64,000 nt of DNA from Halomonas organivorans (GTDB taxonomy: Bacteria > Pseudomonadota > Gammaproteobacteria > Pseudomonadales > Halomonadaceae). The DNA is taken from positions 1 to 64,000 of the forward strand of contig NZ_JACHXM010000011.1 in NCBI RefSeq assembly GCF_014192055.1, given 5' to 3'. The position numbers and the translations under genes are program-made. Position 1 is the first letter of the stretch. Each line of letters begins with the position of its first letter. This document shows, one piece after another, positions 36,990 to 47,776 of this stretch. The notes below the pieces were generated by a model. It had not been told where the DNA came from and ran no database searches. It was given only the letters and a program-made list of their open reading frames with translations.

Positions 36990-37819
36990 ACGGATACAAC
37001 TTCGCCTATCTCGACGAGCAGACCAAGCGCATGATCCGCCGCGGCCTGCTCAAGGCGGTGGCCATCCCCGGCTACCAGGTGCCCTTCGGCGGCCGCGAGA
37101 TGCCCATGCCCTACGGCTGGGGCACCGGCGGCATGCAGCTCACCGCCAGCATCCTCGGCGAGGACGACGTGCTCAAGGTGATCGACCAGGGCGCCGACGA
37201 CACCACCAACGCGGTCAGCATCCGCGCCTTCTTCGAACGGGTGGCCGGCGTCGAGACCACCACCGCCACCGCCGAGGCGGACGTCATCCAGACCCGCCAC
37301 CGCATTCCCGAGACGCCGCTGTCGGCCGACCAGATACTGGTCTTCCAGGTGCCGATTCCCGAACCGCTGCGCTTCATCGAGCCAAGCGAAGAGGAGACCC
37401 GGGTGATGCACGCCCTTGAGGAGTACGGGGTGATGCACGTCAAGCTCTACGAGGACATCGCCCGCCACGGCCACATCGCCACCACCTACGCCTACCCGGT
37501 GAAGGTCGACGGCCGCTACGTGACCGACCCCTCGCCGATTCCCAAGTTCGACAATCCCAAGCTGCACATGAGCGAGGCGCTGATGCTGTTCGGCGCCGGA
37601 CGCGAGAAGCGTCTCTATGCCATCCCGCCCCACACCCGGGTCGAGAGCCTGGACTTCGAGGACCACCCCTTCGAGATCCAGGCGTGGGACGAGCCCTGCG
37701 CGCTGTGCGGCGCCCGGGACAGCTTCCTCGACGAGGTGATCACCGACGACGTGGGCGGACGCATGTTCGTCTGCTCGGACACCGACTACTGCCAGCGCCG
37801 TCAGGAGGAAGTGGCATGA
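36986..37819 (+). CDS. phnJ: C-P lyase catalytic radical SAM subunit PhnJ
   Basis: Cleaves the carbon-phosphorus bond of ribose-1-phosphonate 5-phosphate by radical SAM chemistry, releasing the alkane. It has 277 residues. The unusual cluster and active-site Cys set is complete: C238-x2-C241, C263 and C269, equivalent to C241, C244, C266 and C272 of E. coli, with the last as the thiyl-radical Cys. The Gly-rich segment VPFGGREMPMPYGWGTGG is intact. It is translationally coupled to phnI and phnK by 4-base overlaps. Confidence 0.97.
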   Translation: MNGYNFAYLDEQTKRMIRRGLLKAVAIPGYQVPFGGREMPMPYGWGTGGMQLTASILGEDDVLKVIDQGADDTTNAVSIRAFFERVAGVETTTATAEADVIQTRHRIPETPLSADQILVFQVPIPEPLRFIEPSEEETRVMHALEEYGVMHVKLYEDIARHGHIATTYAYPVKVDGRYVTDPSPIPKFDNPKLHMSEALMLFGAGREKRLYAIPPHTRVESLDFEDHPFEIQAWDEPCALCGARDSFLDEVITDDVGGRMFVCSDTDYCQRRQEEVA

Positions 37820-38634
37820 AGCGTCCGCAACTGGAACGCCCTGCGCTGCTGGAGGCCCGGGGCGTCACCCGGCTCTATGGCCCCGGCAAGGGCTGCGAGG
37901 ACATCGACTTTCGCCTGCATGAGGGCGAGGTGCTGGGCATCGTCGGCGAGTCGGGGTCCGGCAAGTCGACCCTGCTGCGCACCCTGTGCGGCATGGAAAC
38001 GCCCGATGCCGGCCGGGTCGTCTATCACTCTGATGTCGAGCGGTGCCTCGACGGGGCGACCGACGACGGCGAGCTCGACCTCTACGCCATCGGCGAGGCC
38101 CGGCGCCGGGCGCTGCTGCGCATGGAGTGGGGGCTGGTGCACCAGAATCCCCGCGACGGCCTGCGCCTCGGCGTCTCTGCCGGCGCCAACATCGGCGAGC
38201 GGCTGATGGCCTTGGGCGATCGCCACTATGGCCAGCTGCGCGCCGCCGGCCAGGACTGGATGGGTCGCGTCGAGCTCGACCCGGGACGCATCGACGACGC
38301 TCCCCGGCACTTCTCCGGCGGCATGCAGCAGCGCCTGCAGATCGCCCGCACCCTGGTCACCCGCCCGCGGCTGGTGTTCATGGACGAGCCCACCGGCGGC
38401 CTGGACGTCTCGGTGCAGGCGCGGCTGCTCGACATGCTGCGCACCCTGGTGCGCGAGCTGGGGCTGTCCGTGGTGCTGGTGACCCACGACCTGGCGGTGG
38501 CCCGGCTGCTCGCCGACCGGCTGATGGTGATGTGCCGCGGCCGGGTGGTGGAAGCCGGGCTGACCGACCAGATTCTCGACGACCCGCAGCATGCCTATAC
38601 CCAGCTGCTGGTGTCGTCGGTGCTGACGCCCTGA
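37816..38634 (+). CDS. phnK: C-P lyase ABC-type subunit PhnK
   Basis: A 272-residue ABC ATPase-like protein that docks on the PhnGHIJ core. Walker A is [11 protein letters not shown], the signature FSGGMQQRLQIARTL, Walker B LVFMDEPTGGLDVS and the switch His is in VTHDLAVARLL. The start overlaps the phnJ stop by ATGA. Like E. coli PhnK it lacks a membrane partner and acts on the soluble complex rather than in transport. Confidence 0.94.
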   Translation: MKRPQLERPALLEARGVTRLYGPGKGCEDIDFRLHEGEVLGIVGESGSGKSTLLRTLCGMETPDAGRVVYHSDVERCLDGATDDGELDLYAIGEARRRALLRMEWGLVHQNPRDGLRLGVSAGANIGERLMALGDRHYGQLRAAGQDWMGRVELDPGRIDDAPRHFSGGMQQRLQIARTLVTRPRLVFMDEPTGGLDVSVQARLLDMLRTLVRELGLSVVLVTHDLAVARLLADRLMVMCRGRVVEAGLTDQILDDPQHAYTQLLVSSVLTP

Positions 38635-38644
38635 GGAGATCGAG

Positions 38645-39385
38645 ATGACCACCATGACCCAACCCTTCCTGAGCGTCGCGTCGCTCGACAAGACCTTCGT
38701 GCTCCATGGCCAGGGCGGCCTGCGCCTGGAGGTGATGCGCGACCTGTCGCTGACGCTGGCGCCGGGCGAATGCCTGGTGCTGGCCGGCCGCAGCGGCATC
38801 GGCAAGAGCACCCTGCTGAAGATGCTCCACGGCAGCTACCGGGTCTCGGGAGGCAGCCTGCAGCTGCACTTCGAGGACGGCGAGCTGGAGCTCGCCGACC
38901 TGTCGCCCCAGGCCTGGCCCGCGCTGCGCCGCGAGGTGATCGGCTACGTCAGCCAGTTCCTGCGCGTGGTGCCCCGGGTGCCCGCCGTGGAGGTGGTGAT
39001 GGAACCGCTGCTGGCCCGCGGCGTCGACGCCGCCGAGGCCCGGCCTCGAGCCGAGGCCCTGCTGGCGCGGCTCAATCTGCCCGAGCGGCTGTGGTCGCTG
39101 CCCCCGGGCACCTTCTCGGGCGGCGAGCAGCAGCGGGTCAACATCGCCCGCGGCTTCATCGGCGAGCATCCGCTGCTGCTGCTCGACGAGCCCACCGCCT
39201 CGCTGGACGCCGCCAACCGCGACGTCGTCGTCGAGCTGATCCGCGAGGCCAAGGCCCGCGGCACCGCCATGCTCGGCATCTTCCACGACGAGGACGTGCG
39301 CGAGCGCGTCGCCGACCGTTTGCTGCCGCTGGACCGCCATATGCTGGCCCGCGCCAGCGCCCCCGACGCCCAGGAGACGCCGTGA
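38645..39385 (+). CDS. phnL: C-P lyase ABC-type subunit PhnL
   Basis: A 246-residue ABC ATPase-like protein. Walker A is GRSGIGKSTLLK, the signature FSGGEQQRVNIARGF and Walker B LLLLDEPTASLD. With PhnG, PhnH and PhnI it supports formation of the phosphonate-ribose triphosphate; PhnL can join PhnK on the core complex. GAGGAGATCGAG precedes the ATG. Its stop overlaps the phnM ATG by one base (TGATG). Confidence 0.94.
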   Translation: MTTMTQPFLSVASLDKTFVLHGQGGLRLEVMRDLSLTLAPGECLVLAGRSGIGKSTLLKMLHGSYRVSGGSLQLHFEDGELELADLSPQAWPALRREVIGYVSQFLRVVPRVPAVEVVMEPLLARGVDAAEARPRAEALLARLNLPERLWSLPPGTFSGGEQQRVNIARGFIGEHPLLLLDEPTASLDAANRDVVVELIREAKARGTAMLGIFHDEDVRERVADRLLPLDRHMLARASAPDAQETP

Positions 39386-40533
39386 TGACCGCCCCCGAAC
39401 AGATCCTGACCAACGCCCGCCTGGTGCTCGACGATGAAGTGGTCGAGGGCAGCCTGGCGATCCGCGACGGCGTCATCGCCGCCGTCGACGCCGCTCCGAG
39501 CCGCTCGGCCGCGGCCATCGACTGCGCCGGCGACTTCCTGCTGCCTGGGCTCATCGAGTTGCACACCGACAACATGGAGAAGTACTTCCAGCCGCGGCCC
39601 AAGGTGGCCTGGCCGGGGCGCCAGGCGGCGCTCGCCCACGACGCCCAGATGGCCGCCAGCGGCATCACCACGGTGTTCGATGCGGTGTCGATCGGCGACG
39701 TGGACGAGCAGAGCATGCGCCACGGGGCGCTGCACGAGATGGTCGCCGCCCTGGGTGACATCGTCGACGACGGCCTGGCCCGGGTCGACCACCGCCTGCA
39801 CCTGCGCTGCGAGGTCAGCCACCCGGACACCCTGGCGCGCTTCGAGGCGCTGGCCGATGCGCCTCTGCTGGGGCTGGTCTCGCTGATGGACCATGCCCCG
39901 GGCCAGCGACAGTTCGCCAGCCTCGATGCCTACCGCACCTACTACCAGGGCAAGTACGGCCTCGACGACCGGGCCCTGGAGGCCTTCATCGCCAAGCAGC
40001 TGGCCAACAGCGAGCGCTACAGCGGCGAGCACCGCCGCGCCATCGCCGAGCGCAGCCGAGCGCTGGGCCTGGCGCTCGCCAGCCACGACGACGCCACCGT
40101 CACCCACGTGGCCGAGAGCCGCGAGTATGGCACCCGGGTGGCCGAGTTCCCGACCACCCGCGAGGCCGCCGAGGCCTCCCACCGCCAGGGCATGGCGGTG
40201 ATGATGGGCGCGCCCAACGTGGTGCGCGGCGGCTCGCACTCCGGCAACATCGCCGCCAGCGAGCTGGTGCGCCTCGGCGTGCTCGACATCCTCTCCTCGG
40301 ACTACTATCCGGCGGCGCTGCTCGACGCGGTCTTCCGCATCGCCGACATGGAGGGCGGTTATTCGCTGGCCCGCGCCGTGGCCACCGCCACCCGCCAACC
40401 GGCCGAGGCCGTGGGCCTGGCCGACCGGGGCCGGCTGGCCGAGGGGCTGCGCGCCGACCTGCTGCGGGTCAGGCCGGTGGACGGCCATCCCCTGGTACAG
40501 CGGGTGTGGAGCGCCGGCAGGCAGGTGCACTGA
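39385..40533 (+). CDS. phnM: Alpha-D-ribose 1-methylphosphonate 5-triphosphate diphosphatase
   Basis: A 382-residue amidohydrolase-superfamily enzyme that removes pyrophosphate from the PhnGHIL product. Metal-binding region GLIELHTDNMEKYFQPRPKVAWP; further landmarks are ASHDDATVTHV, GAPNVVRGGSHSGN and LDILSSDYYPAALLDAVF. Length matches the 378 of E. coli. ATG 39385 is used; a GTG one codon earlier is possible. Its stop overlaps the phnN ATG. Confidence 0.96.
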   Translation: MTAPEQILTNARLVLDDEVVEGSLAIRDGVIAAVDAAPSRSAAAIDCAGDFLLPGLIELHTDNMEKYFQPRPKVAWPGRQAALAHDAQMAASGITTVFDAVSIGDVDEQSMRHGALHEMVAALGDIVDDGLARVDHRLHLRCEVSHPDTLARFEALADAPLLGLVSLMDHAPGQRQFASLDAYRTYYQGKYGLDDRALEAFIAKQLANSERYSGEHRRAIAERSRALGLALASHDDATVTHVAESREYGTRVAEFPTTREAAEASHRQGMAVMMGAPNVVRGGSHSGNIAASELVRLGVLDILSSDYYPAALLDAVFRIADMEGGYSLARAVATATRQPAEAVGLADRGRLAEGLRADLLRVRPVDGHPLVQRVWSAGRQVH

Positions 40534-41075
40534 TGGGGCGCCTGGTCTACGTGATGGGGGCCAGCGGCGTCGGCAAGGATTCCCTGCTCGACGCCGCCCG
40601 GGTTCGCCACCCCGACTGGCTGGTGGCGCATCGCTACGTGACCCGTGACAGCGGGTCGTCCGAGAACTCCGTGGCGCTCAGCGTCGCGGAGTTCTCCTCG
40701 CGCCGGCGGCTGGGGCTGTTCTGCCTGACCTGGCGGGCCCACGGTCTGGACTACGGGCTCGGCATCGAGCTCGAGGCCTGGCTGTCCCGGGGCCGGGCGG
40801 TGCTGGTCAACGGCAGCCGCCGTGCGCTGCCCGACGCCCGGGCGCGCTTCGGGGATGCCCTGCTGCCGGTGCTGGTCACCGCCCCCGAGGCGGTGATCGC
40901 CGCGCGGCTGCGGGGCCGTGGCCGCGAGGACGAGGCCGGGATCGCCGCTCGGCTGGCGCGTCACCGCGAACTGGCCGAGGCCCTGCCCGAGGTGGCCCGG
41001 GTCGACAACGGCGGCACGCTGGCCGAGACGCTGGTCGGGCTGGGTGCGCTGCTCGAGGAGGAGTGTCGGGCATGA
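40533..41075 (+). CDS. phnN: Ribose 1,5-bisphosphate phosphokinase
   Basis: A 180-residue guanylate-kinase-like P-loop enzyme (MGRLVYVMGASGVGKDSLLDAARV) that converts ribose 1,5-bisphosphate to PRPP at the end of C-P lyase catabolism. RYVTRDSGSSENSVALSVAEFSSRRRLGLFCLTWRAHGLDYGLG matches the family. Overlaps phnM by one base and phnP by ATGA. Confidence 0.94.
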   Translation: MGRLVYVMGASGVGKDSLLDAARVRHPDWLVAHRYVTRDSGSSENSVALSVAEFSSRRRLGLFCLTWRAHGLDYGLGIELEAWLSRGRAVLVNGSRRALPDARARFGDALLPVLVTAPEAVIAARLRGRGREDEAGIAARLARHRELAEALPEVARVDNGGTLAETLVGLGALLEEECRA

Positions 41076-41869
41076 ACTTCCGCTTCGTGGGCACCGGCAG
41101 CAGCGCCCAGGTGCCGCGCTTCGGCTGCGACTGTCCGGCCTGTGCCCGGGCCCGGGTGCTGACCAGTCATCGCCGCGGACCCTGCTGCGCCGAAGTGCGC
41201 GTCGGCGGGCGGCGCTACCTGCTCGACGCCGGTCGCATGGACCTGGCCGACAGCTGCGAGGCCGAGCGTCCCGCGGCCATCCTGCTGACCCACTACCATG
41301 CCGACCACGTCCAGGGGCTCTTCCACCTGCGCTGGGGCAGCGGCGAGTCGATCCCGGTGCACGGCCCCAAGGATGCCCAGGGCTGTGCGGATCTCTACCG
41401 CAACGCCGGGATCCTCGATTTCCGGCCCGGCCTCAAGCCCTTCCGTCCGCTCGAGCTAGAGGAGCTGACGGTGATCCCGGTCCCGCTCAATCACAGCAAG
41501 CCGACCCTGGGCTATTGCCTGGACGACGGCGGCGGCCGGTTGGCCTATCTCACCGACACCCTCGGCCTGCCCGTCGAGACCGAGCGCTTCCTGCGCGACT
41601 GGGCTCCCGACATGGTGGTGCTGGACGCCACCCACCCCTCGACCCATCCGGGGCCGCGCAACCACAACGATCTCTGCCTGGCGCTGCAGGTCATCGAGCG
41701 CCTGGCGCCGTCGCAGGCCTATCTGACCCACATCGGCCACGACCTCGACGCCGAACTGATGGCGGGTGGCCCGGCGCTGCCGGCCGGGGTCGGGATCGCC
41801 CGCGACGGCCTGGCACTGGACGTGCTGCGGGGCGGTGTCATGCCGGGAGAGGTCGCGCTCGCCCGCTGA
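41072..41869 (+). CDS. phnP: Phosphoribosyl 1,2-cyclic phosphate phosphodiesterase
   Basis: A 265-residue metallo-beta-lactamase-fold enzyme that opens the 5-phosphoribosyl 1,2-cyclic phosphate released by PhnJ. The metal motif is LLTHYHADHVQG; further ligands are in LNHSKPTLGYCLDD, YLTDTLG and YLTHIGHDLD. The Cys-rich zinc site GCDCPACARARV near the N-terminus is typical of PhnP. ATG 41072 overlaps phnN. Last gene of the phn operon. Confidence 0.95.
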   Translation: MNFRFVGTGSSAQVPRFGCDCPACARARVLTSHRRGPCCAEVRVGGRRYLLDAGRMDLADSCEAERPAAILLTHYHADHVQGLFHLRWGSGESIPVHGPKDAQGCADLYRNAGILDFRPGLKPFRPLELEELTVIPVPLNHSKPTLGYCLDDGGGRLAYLTDTLGLPVETERFLRDWAPDMVVLDATHPSTHPGPRNHNDLCLALQVIERLAPSQAYLTHIGHDLDAELMAGGPALPAGVGIARDGLALDVLRGGVMPGEVALAR

Positions 41870-42373
41870 GCCGGCCGCCGCGCAGGGGATAGGCAGGCCT
41901 CCAACTCGTGCCTCGCCGTTCGTCGCCTCCGCCGTATCGGGGGCGATGCCTTGCCGTGTTGGCCACGCTACCGCAGGCATGCCCCGATGTGGTGCCTGTC
42001 CGGCCCGAAGGCCCGTGTCTGGTGCATGCCAATAAAAAGTTTGACCAAACGTAAAAATCGCCCTTGACCATCCCGGAAACGACTCTTACCTTTACCAAAA
42101 GGTAAAAAAACAAAGACAACATTCATGACCGTTTTCTTCATTAAAATATGATTTATTTCATATGTTTGGAGAGCGGCCTGGTTTCGGAGATGCTCATGAA
42201 AGCATGGAATGACCCGCCTGAACCCACCGGATGACCCTTCCGGAATAGCACTCGATTTTCTGACTTTTACTGGCCGCCCTCAGGGCGAGAGCCGGGCGAT
42301 GACGGCCGGCCTTTTCCAGGGGAAATGTCGGGCGGCCGGACACTCGGCACGCAATACAATAACGAGGTGCAGC
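41870..42373. promoter_or_regulatory. Regulatory region of the pyrimidine operon with RutR-type boxes
   Basis: This 504-base gap has no convincing gene. The part 42030-42160 is sharply AT-rich. It holds TTGACCA-AA-CGTAAAA (42041-42056), a lone TTGACCA half-site (42064-42070) and the palindrome TTTACC-AAAA-GGTAAA (42091-42106). These resemble the E. coli RutR box TTGACCA-N2-TGGTCAA and the boxes upstream of cofG in this window. They lie about 270-330 bases before the beta-ureidopropionase gene; a promoter is likely between 42090 and 42170. The rest (42170-42373) is leader sequence. Confidence 0.7.
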
Positions 42374-43246
42374 ATGACGACACTCAAGTGTGGCCTGATC
42401 CAGATGGGCCTCAAGGGCGAGACGTCGATGAGTCCCGACGATATCCGCGACAGGATGCTCGAGGCACATCTTCCCCTCATCGACGAGGCTGGCCGGCAGG
42501 GCGTACAGGTTCTCTGCTTCCAGGAAGTCTTCACCCAGCCTTATTTCTGCCCGAGCCAGGACGGGAAATGGTATGACGCCGCGGAGCGCATTCCCGATGG
42601 TCCCACCACCCGGCTGATGCAGGAGTACGCGAAGCGCTACCGCATGGTCATCGTGGTGCCGATCTACGAGGAGGACGTCACCGGGGTCTTCTACAACACC
42701 GCCGCGGTCATCGATGCCGACGGCACCTACCTGGGCAAGTATCGCAAGAACCACATCCCCGATACGGCGCCCGGCTTCTGGGAAAAGCTGTACTTCAAGC
42801 CGGGCAACAGCGGCTATCCGGTCTTCGATACCGCCTACTGCAAGCTCGGGGTGTACATCTGCTACGACCGTCACTTCCCCGAGGGCTGGCGCGCCCTGGC
42901 GCTCAAGGGTGCCGAGTACATCGTCAATCCCTCCGCCACCGTCAAGGGCAAGAGCCGCTATCTCTGGGAGCTCGAGCAGCCGGCTTCGGCGGCCGCCAAC
43001 GGCGTGTTCATCGGCGCCATCAACCGGGTCGGTCGCGAGGCGCCCTGGGACGAGCGAATGGGCGAGTTCTACGGTTCGAGCTACATCGTCAACCCGCTTG
43101 GCAAGATCGAGGCCCAGGCCAGCGAGGACGGCGACGAGCTGCTGGTCCACGAGATCGACCTCGACATGATCCGCGAGGTCCGGAAGGGGTGGCAGTTCTT
43201 CCGCGATCGCCGGCCGGAGTCCTACGAGGAACTTGCCGAGCAGTGA
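42374..43246 (+). CDS. Nitrilase-superfamily beta-ureidopropionase (N-carbamoyl-beta-alanine amidohydrolase)
   Basis: A 290-residue carbon-nitrogen hydrolase. The Glu-Lys-Cys triad is visible: E51 in LCFQEVFTQPYF, K125 in KYRKNHIPD and C163 in GVYICYDRHFPEGWR. HIPDTAPGFWEKLYFKPGNSGYPVFDT matches beta-alanine synthases of the nitrilase type. The reaction would be N-carbamoyl-beta-alanine to beta-alanine, CO2 and ammonia, the last step of reductive pyrimidine breakdown. The first ATG with GAGG upstream is 42374; the longer frame reads through leader. The alternative, an N-carbamoyl-D-amino acid hydrolase, is less likely beside cytosine genes. First gene of the plus-strand pyrimidine operon. Confidence 0.87.
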   Translation: MTTLKCGLIQMGLKGETSMSPDDIRDRMLEAHLPLIDEAGRQGVQVLCFQEVFTQPYFCPSQDGKWYDAAERIPDGPTTRLMQEYAKRYRMVIVVPIYEEDVTGVFYNTAAVIDADGTYLGKYRKNHIPDTAPGFWEKLYFKPGNSGYPVFDTAYCKLGVYICYDRHFPEGWRALALKGAEYIVNPSATVKGKSRYLWELEQPASAAANGVFIGAINRVGREAPWDERMGEFYGSSYIVNPLGKIEAQASEDGDELLVHEIDLDMIREVRKGWQFFRDRRPESYEELAEQ

Positions 43247-43324
43247 CGACGCGGCGCCACCGCCGCGATGCCGCCGGGGTGTCACGCATCCCGGAACGAC
43301 AACAACAATACGATGGGTTGAACG

Positions 43325-44836
43325 ATGAGTCATACGACGAGCGAGACGACGGGGTCGGCCCAGGCCGCCCCCAAGCCGGGCTTTTGCCCCGAACTGTGGA
43401 ATGCCGACCTGGCCCCGGTCGGTGAGGAGGATCGTACCTGGAACTGGCAGAACATCGCGGGCCTGTGGGTCGCGATGGTGGTGTGCGTGCCGGCCTACAT
43501 GCTGGCCGCCAGCCTGGTGCCCGAGGGCATGTCCTGGTGGCAGGCGGTACTGACGGTGTTCCTGGGCAACCTGATCGTGCTGGCGCCGATGCTGTTGATC
43601 GGTCATGCCGGCGCCAAGCACGGCATTCCTTTCCCGGTGCTGCTGCGCGCTTCCTTCGGCACCTCCGGCGCCAAGCTGGCGGCGATGATGCGCGGCGTCG
43701 TCGGCTGCGGCTGGTTCGGTATCCAGACCTGGGTGGGGGGCTCTGCCATCTACGTGATCCTCAACATCCTGACCGGTCGCGCTCTGGTCGGCGAGCCCCT
43801 GCCGGGGCTGGGGATCGACCTGGCCCAGTTCCTGTGCTTCCTGGCCTGCTGGGGCATGCATGTCTACTTCATCGCCCGTGGCACCGAATCCATCCGGGCG
43901 CTGGAGACCTACGCGGCACCGTTCCTGATCGCCATGTCCTTCGGGCTGCTGATCTGGGCGGTGATCAAGGCCGGCGGCTTCGGACCGATGCTGTCGACGC
44001 CTTCGGCGTTCGTCGAGGGTGGGGCCCGCGAGGGCGAGTTCTGGCAGGTCTTCTGGCCCGGCCTGACGGCGATGGTGGGGTTCTGGGCGACGCTGGCGCT
44101 GAACATCCCGGATTTCACCCGCTTCGCCAAGAACCAGCGGCACCAGTTCATCGGCCAGGCGGTCGGCCTGCCGATCCCCATGGCGATGCTGGCGTTCATC
44201 GCCGTCGGCGTTGCCTCCGCCACCGTGGTGATCTACGGCGAGGCGCTGTGGGATCCGGTGGCCATCACCGAGCGCATGGGCGGCTTCGCGGTGATCATCG
44301 CGCTGGTTGCCCTGGTGATCGCCACCGTGACCACCAACCTGGCGGCCAACGTGGTGGCGCCGGCCAACGGCTTTTCCAACCTGAGCCCGAGGCGCATCTC
44401 CTTCCGGATGGGCGGCTACATCACCGCCGGGCTGGGCATCGCCATCATGCCCTGGAAGCTGCTGGAGAGCACCGGCGCCTACATCTTCACCTGGCTGATC
44501 GGCTATTCGGCGCTGCTCGGTCCCCTGGCGGGCATCATGCTGGCCGACTACCTGCTGATCCGCCGGACCGAGCTGTCCCATGACGACCTGTTCAAGAACG
44601 ACGGTCGCTACAGCTATCGCAACGGCTGGAACGTCAATGCCTTCATCGCCTTCGTGATCGCCGTGCTGCCCAACCTGCCCGGTTTCCTCGCCGCGGCCGG
44701 CCTGATGGACGGCGTACCGAGCCTGTTCAGCACTCTCTACAACTATGCCTGGTTCGTCGGGGTCGCCATCGGCGCCGTGGTCTATCTGGCGCTGATGCGC
44801 ATGACCCGACCCAGCGTGGTGACTGCCACGTCGTGA
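43325..44836 (+). CDS. NCS1-family nucleobase/hydantoin transporter
   Basis: A 503-residue, twelve-helix sodium- or proton-coupled importer. Family marks are the N-terminal LWNADLAPVGEEDRTWNW, the substrate-site segment VVGCGWFGIQTWVGG (Trp and Gln as in Mhp1), FWATLALNIPDFTRFAKN and VTTNLAANVVAPANGFSNLSPRRISFRMGGYI. Likely substrates are uracil, thymine, dihydropyrimidines or hydantoins. Its position between beta-ureidopropionase and dihydropyrimidinase supports a pyrimidine. A CAACAACAATA tract lies in its leader. Confidence 0.9.
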   Translation: MSHTTSETTGSAQAAPKPGFCPELWNADLAPVGEEDRTWNWQNIAGLWVAMVVCVPAYMLAASLVPEGMSWWQAVLTVFLGNLIVLAPMLLIGHAGAKHGIPFPVLLRASFGTSGAKLAAMMRGVVGCGWFGIQTWVGGSAIYVILNILTGRALVGEPLPGLGIDLAQFLCFLACWGMHVYFIARGTESIRALETYAAPFLIAMSFGLLIWAVIKAGGFGPMLSTPSAFVEGGAREGEFWQVFWPGLTAMVGFWATLALNIPDFTRFAKNQRHQFIGQAVGLPIPMAMLAFIAVGVASATVVIYGEALWDPVAITERMGGFAVIIALVALVIATVTTNLAANVVAPANGFSNLSPRRISFRMGGYITAGLGIAIMPWKLLESTGAYIFTWLIGYSALLGPLAGIMLADYLLIRRTELSHDDLFKNDGRYSYRNGWNVNAFIAFVIAVLPNLPGFLAAAGLMDGVPSLFSTLYNYAWFVGVAIGAVVYLALMRMTRPSVVTATS

Positions 44837-44843
44837 ACCCTGA

Positions 44844-46316
<1,473 letters not shown>

Positions 46317-46451
46317 TAGCGACCCACCCGCTGGCGGGGCGGTGATCCTGCCAGCGGGGCCCACCCCTGCCATACTCGGTCGGTTCCCCGCCCAGCCGGC
46401 GGAGGGAACGACCGTTCGTTCGCTCAACAATAACAAGACAGGACAAGGCAC

Positions 46452-47711
46452 ATGTCACATTCCGACTACCCCCTGAGCGAGGTGCCCTGGGCATCGCGCA
46501 AGGGACTGCTGTCCACGTCGGTGGTACTGCTGGGCTTCACCTTCTTCACCGCGACCATGTGGGCGGGCGGCAGCATCGGTACCGCCTTCGCTTTCCAGGA
46601 CCTGATCCTCGCCATCGTGATCGGCAACGTGTTGCTGGGGAGCTATGCCTCGGCGCTGGCCTATATCGCCTGCAAGAGCGGTCTCAATTCGGTGCTCATG
46701 GGGCGTTTCTGCTTCGGCGAGATGGGCAGCAAGCTGTCCGACATGCTGCTGGGCTTCACCCAGATCGGCTGGTATGCCTGGGGGACCGCCACCATCGCCA
46801 TCGTGCTGGTCAAGACCACCGGGCTGCCGGCCTGGTCGGAGGCGCCGCTGATGGTGTTCTTCGGCATCGCCTTCTGCCTGACCGCCATGGTGGGCTATCG
46901 AGGCCTTGACTGGCTGTCGCGTTTCGCCGTGCCGGCCATGCTGCTGTTCATCCTGATCAGCCTGTTCACCGGGCTGGCCGACGCCGGAGGATGGGCCGAG
47001 CTGGTCGCCCAGACGCCCAGCGGGGAAATGACCTTCGCCGCGGCCGTGACCGTCATCATCGGCACCTTCGTCAGCGGGGGCACCCAGGCCACCAACTGGA
47101 GCCGCTTCGCGCGCTCGCCGCGCATCGCGGTCATCGCCACCATGCTGGCCTTCTGTGTCGGCAATGGCCTGATGGTGATCACCGGCGCCTTCGGCGCCCT
47201 GGTCTACCAGCAGGCCGATATCGTCGACATCATGCTGGCGCAGGGCTTCGTGGTCCTGGCCGTGCTGATGCTGTTCCTCAACATCTGGACCACCCAGGAC
47301 AACACCATCTACAACTTCGCCGTGGCCGGCTGCAACCTGGTCCGCACACGGCGGCGCCGACTGGTGACGCTGGTCGGGGCGGCGATCGGCACGCTGCTGG
47401 CCGTATTCGGCATGTACGACATGCTGATCCCTTTCCTGGTGCTGCTCGGCACCTTCATTCCGCCCTTCGGCGGCGTCATCATGGCCAACTTCTGGGTGCG
47501 CTATCGCGGCCGGTATCCGGCCATGGCCGAGGCGCGGCTGCCGAACTTCGACTGGGTGGGGCTGGGCGCCTACGGCCTGGGGTCGTGCGCGGCGCTGCTC
47601 TCGCCGATCCTGCCGCCGCTGGTCGGGGTCGGCGCCGCCGCCCTGGCCTACACCGTCCTGCAGGCCTGCGTGCGACGGTCGGACGTGGGCGATGTCGCCA
47701 GGGGCTCATGA
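46452..47711 (+). CDS. codB: Cytosine permease CodB-like
   Basis: A 419-residue NCS1-family permease of the shorter CodB type. The start SDYPLSEVPWASRKGLLSTSVVLLGFTFFTATMWAGGSIG and the segments FTQIGWYAWGTATIAIVL and FVSGGTQATNWSRFARSPRIAV match cytosine permeases. It would import cytosine or a methylated analogue. It precedes the CodA-like deaminase by 65 bases. An AACGA-CCGT-TCGTT palindrome (46407-46420) and a CAACAATAACAA tract lie in its leader. Confidence 0.9.
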   Translation: MSHSDYPLSEVPWASRKGLLSTSVVLLGFTFFTATMWAGGSIGTAFAFQDLILAIVIGNVLLGSYASALAYIACKSGLNSVLMGRFCFGEMGSKLSDMLLGFTQIGWYAWGTATIAIVLVKTTGLPAWSEAPLMVFFGIAFCLTAMVGYRGLDWLSRFAVPAMLLFILISLFTGLADAGGWAELVAQTPSGEMTFAAAVTVIIGTFVSGGTQATNWSRFARSPRIAVIATMLAFCVGNGLMVITGAFGALVYQQADIVDIMLAQGFVVLAVLMLFLNIWTTQDNTIYNFAVAGCNLVRTRRRRLVTLVGAAIGTLLAVFGMYDMLIPFLVLLGTFIPPFGGVIMANFWVRYRGRYPAMAEARLPNFDWVGLGAYGLGSCAALLSPILPPLVGVGAAALAYTVLQACVRRSDVGDVARGS

Positions 47712-47776
47712 TCGAGGCCCAGGCGCCGCGGATGGGGCGCCTGGGCCGAGTACTGTCACCATCCCGAGGAACAGCG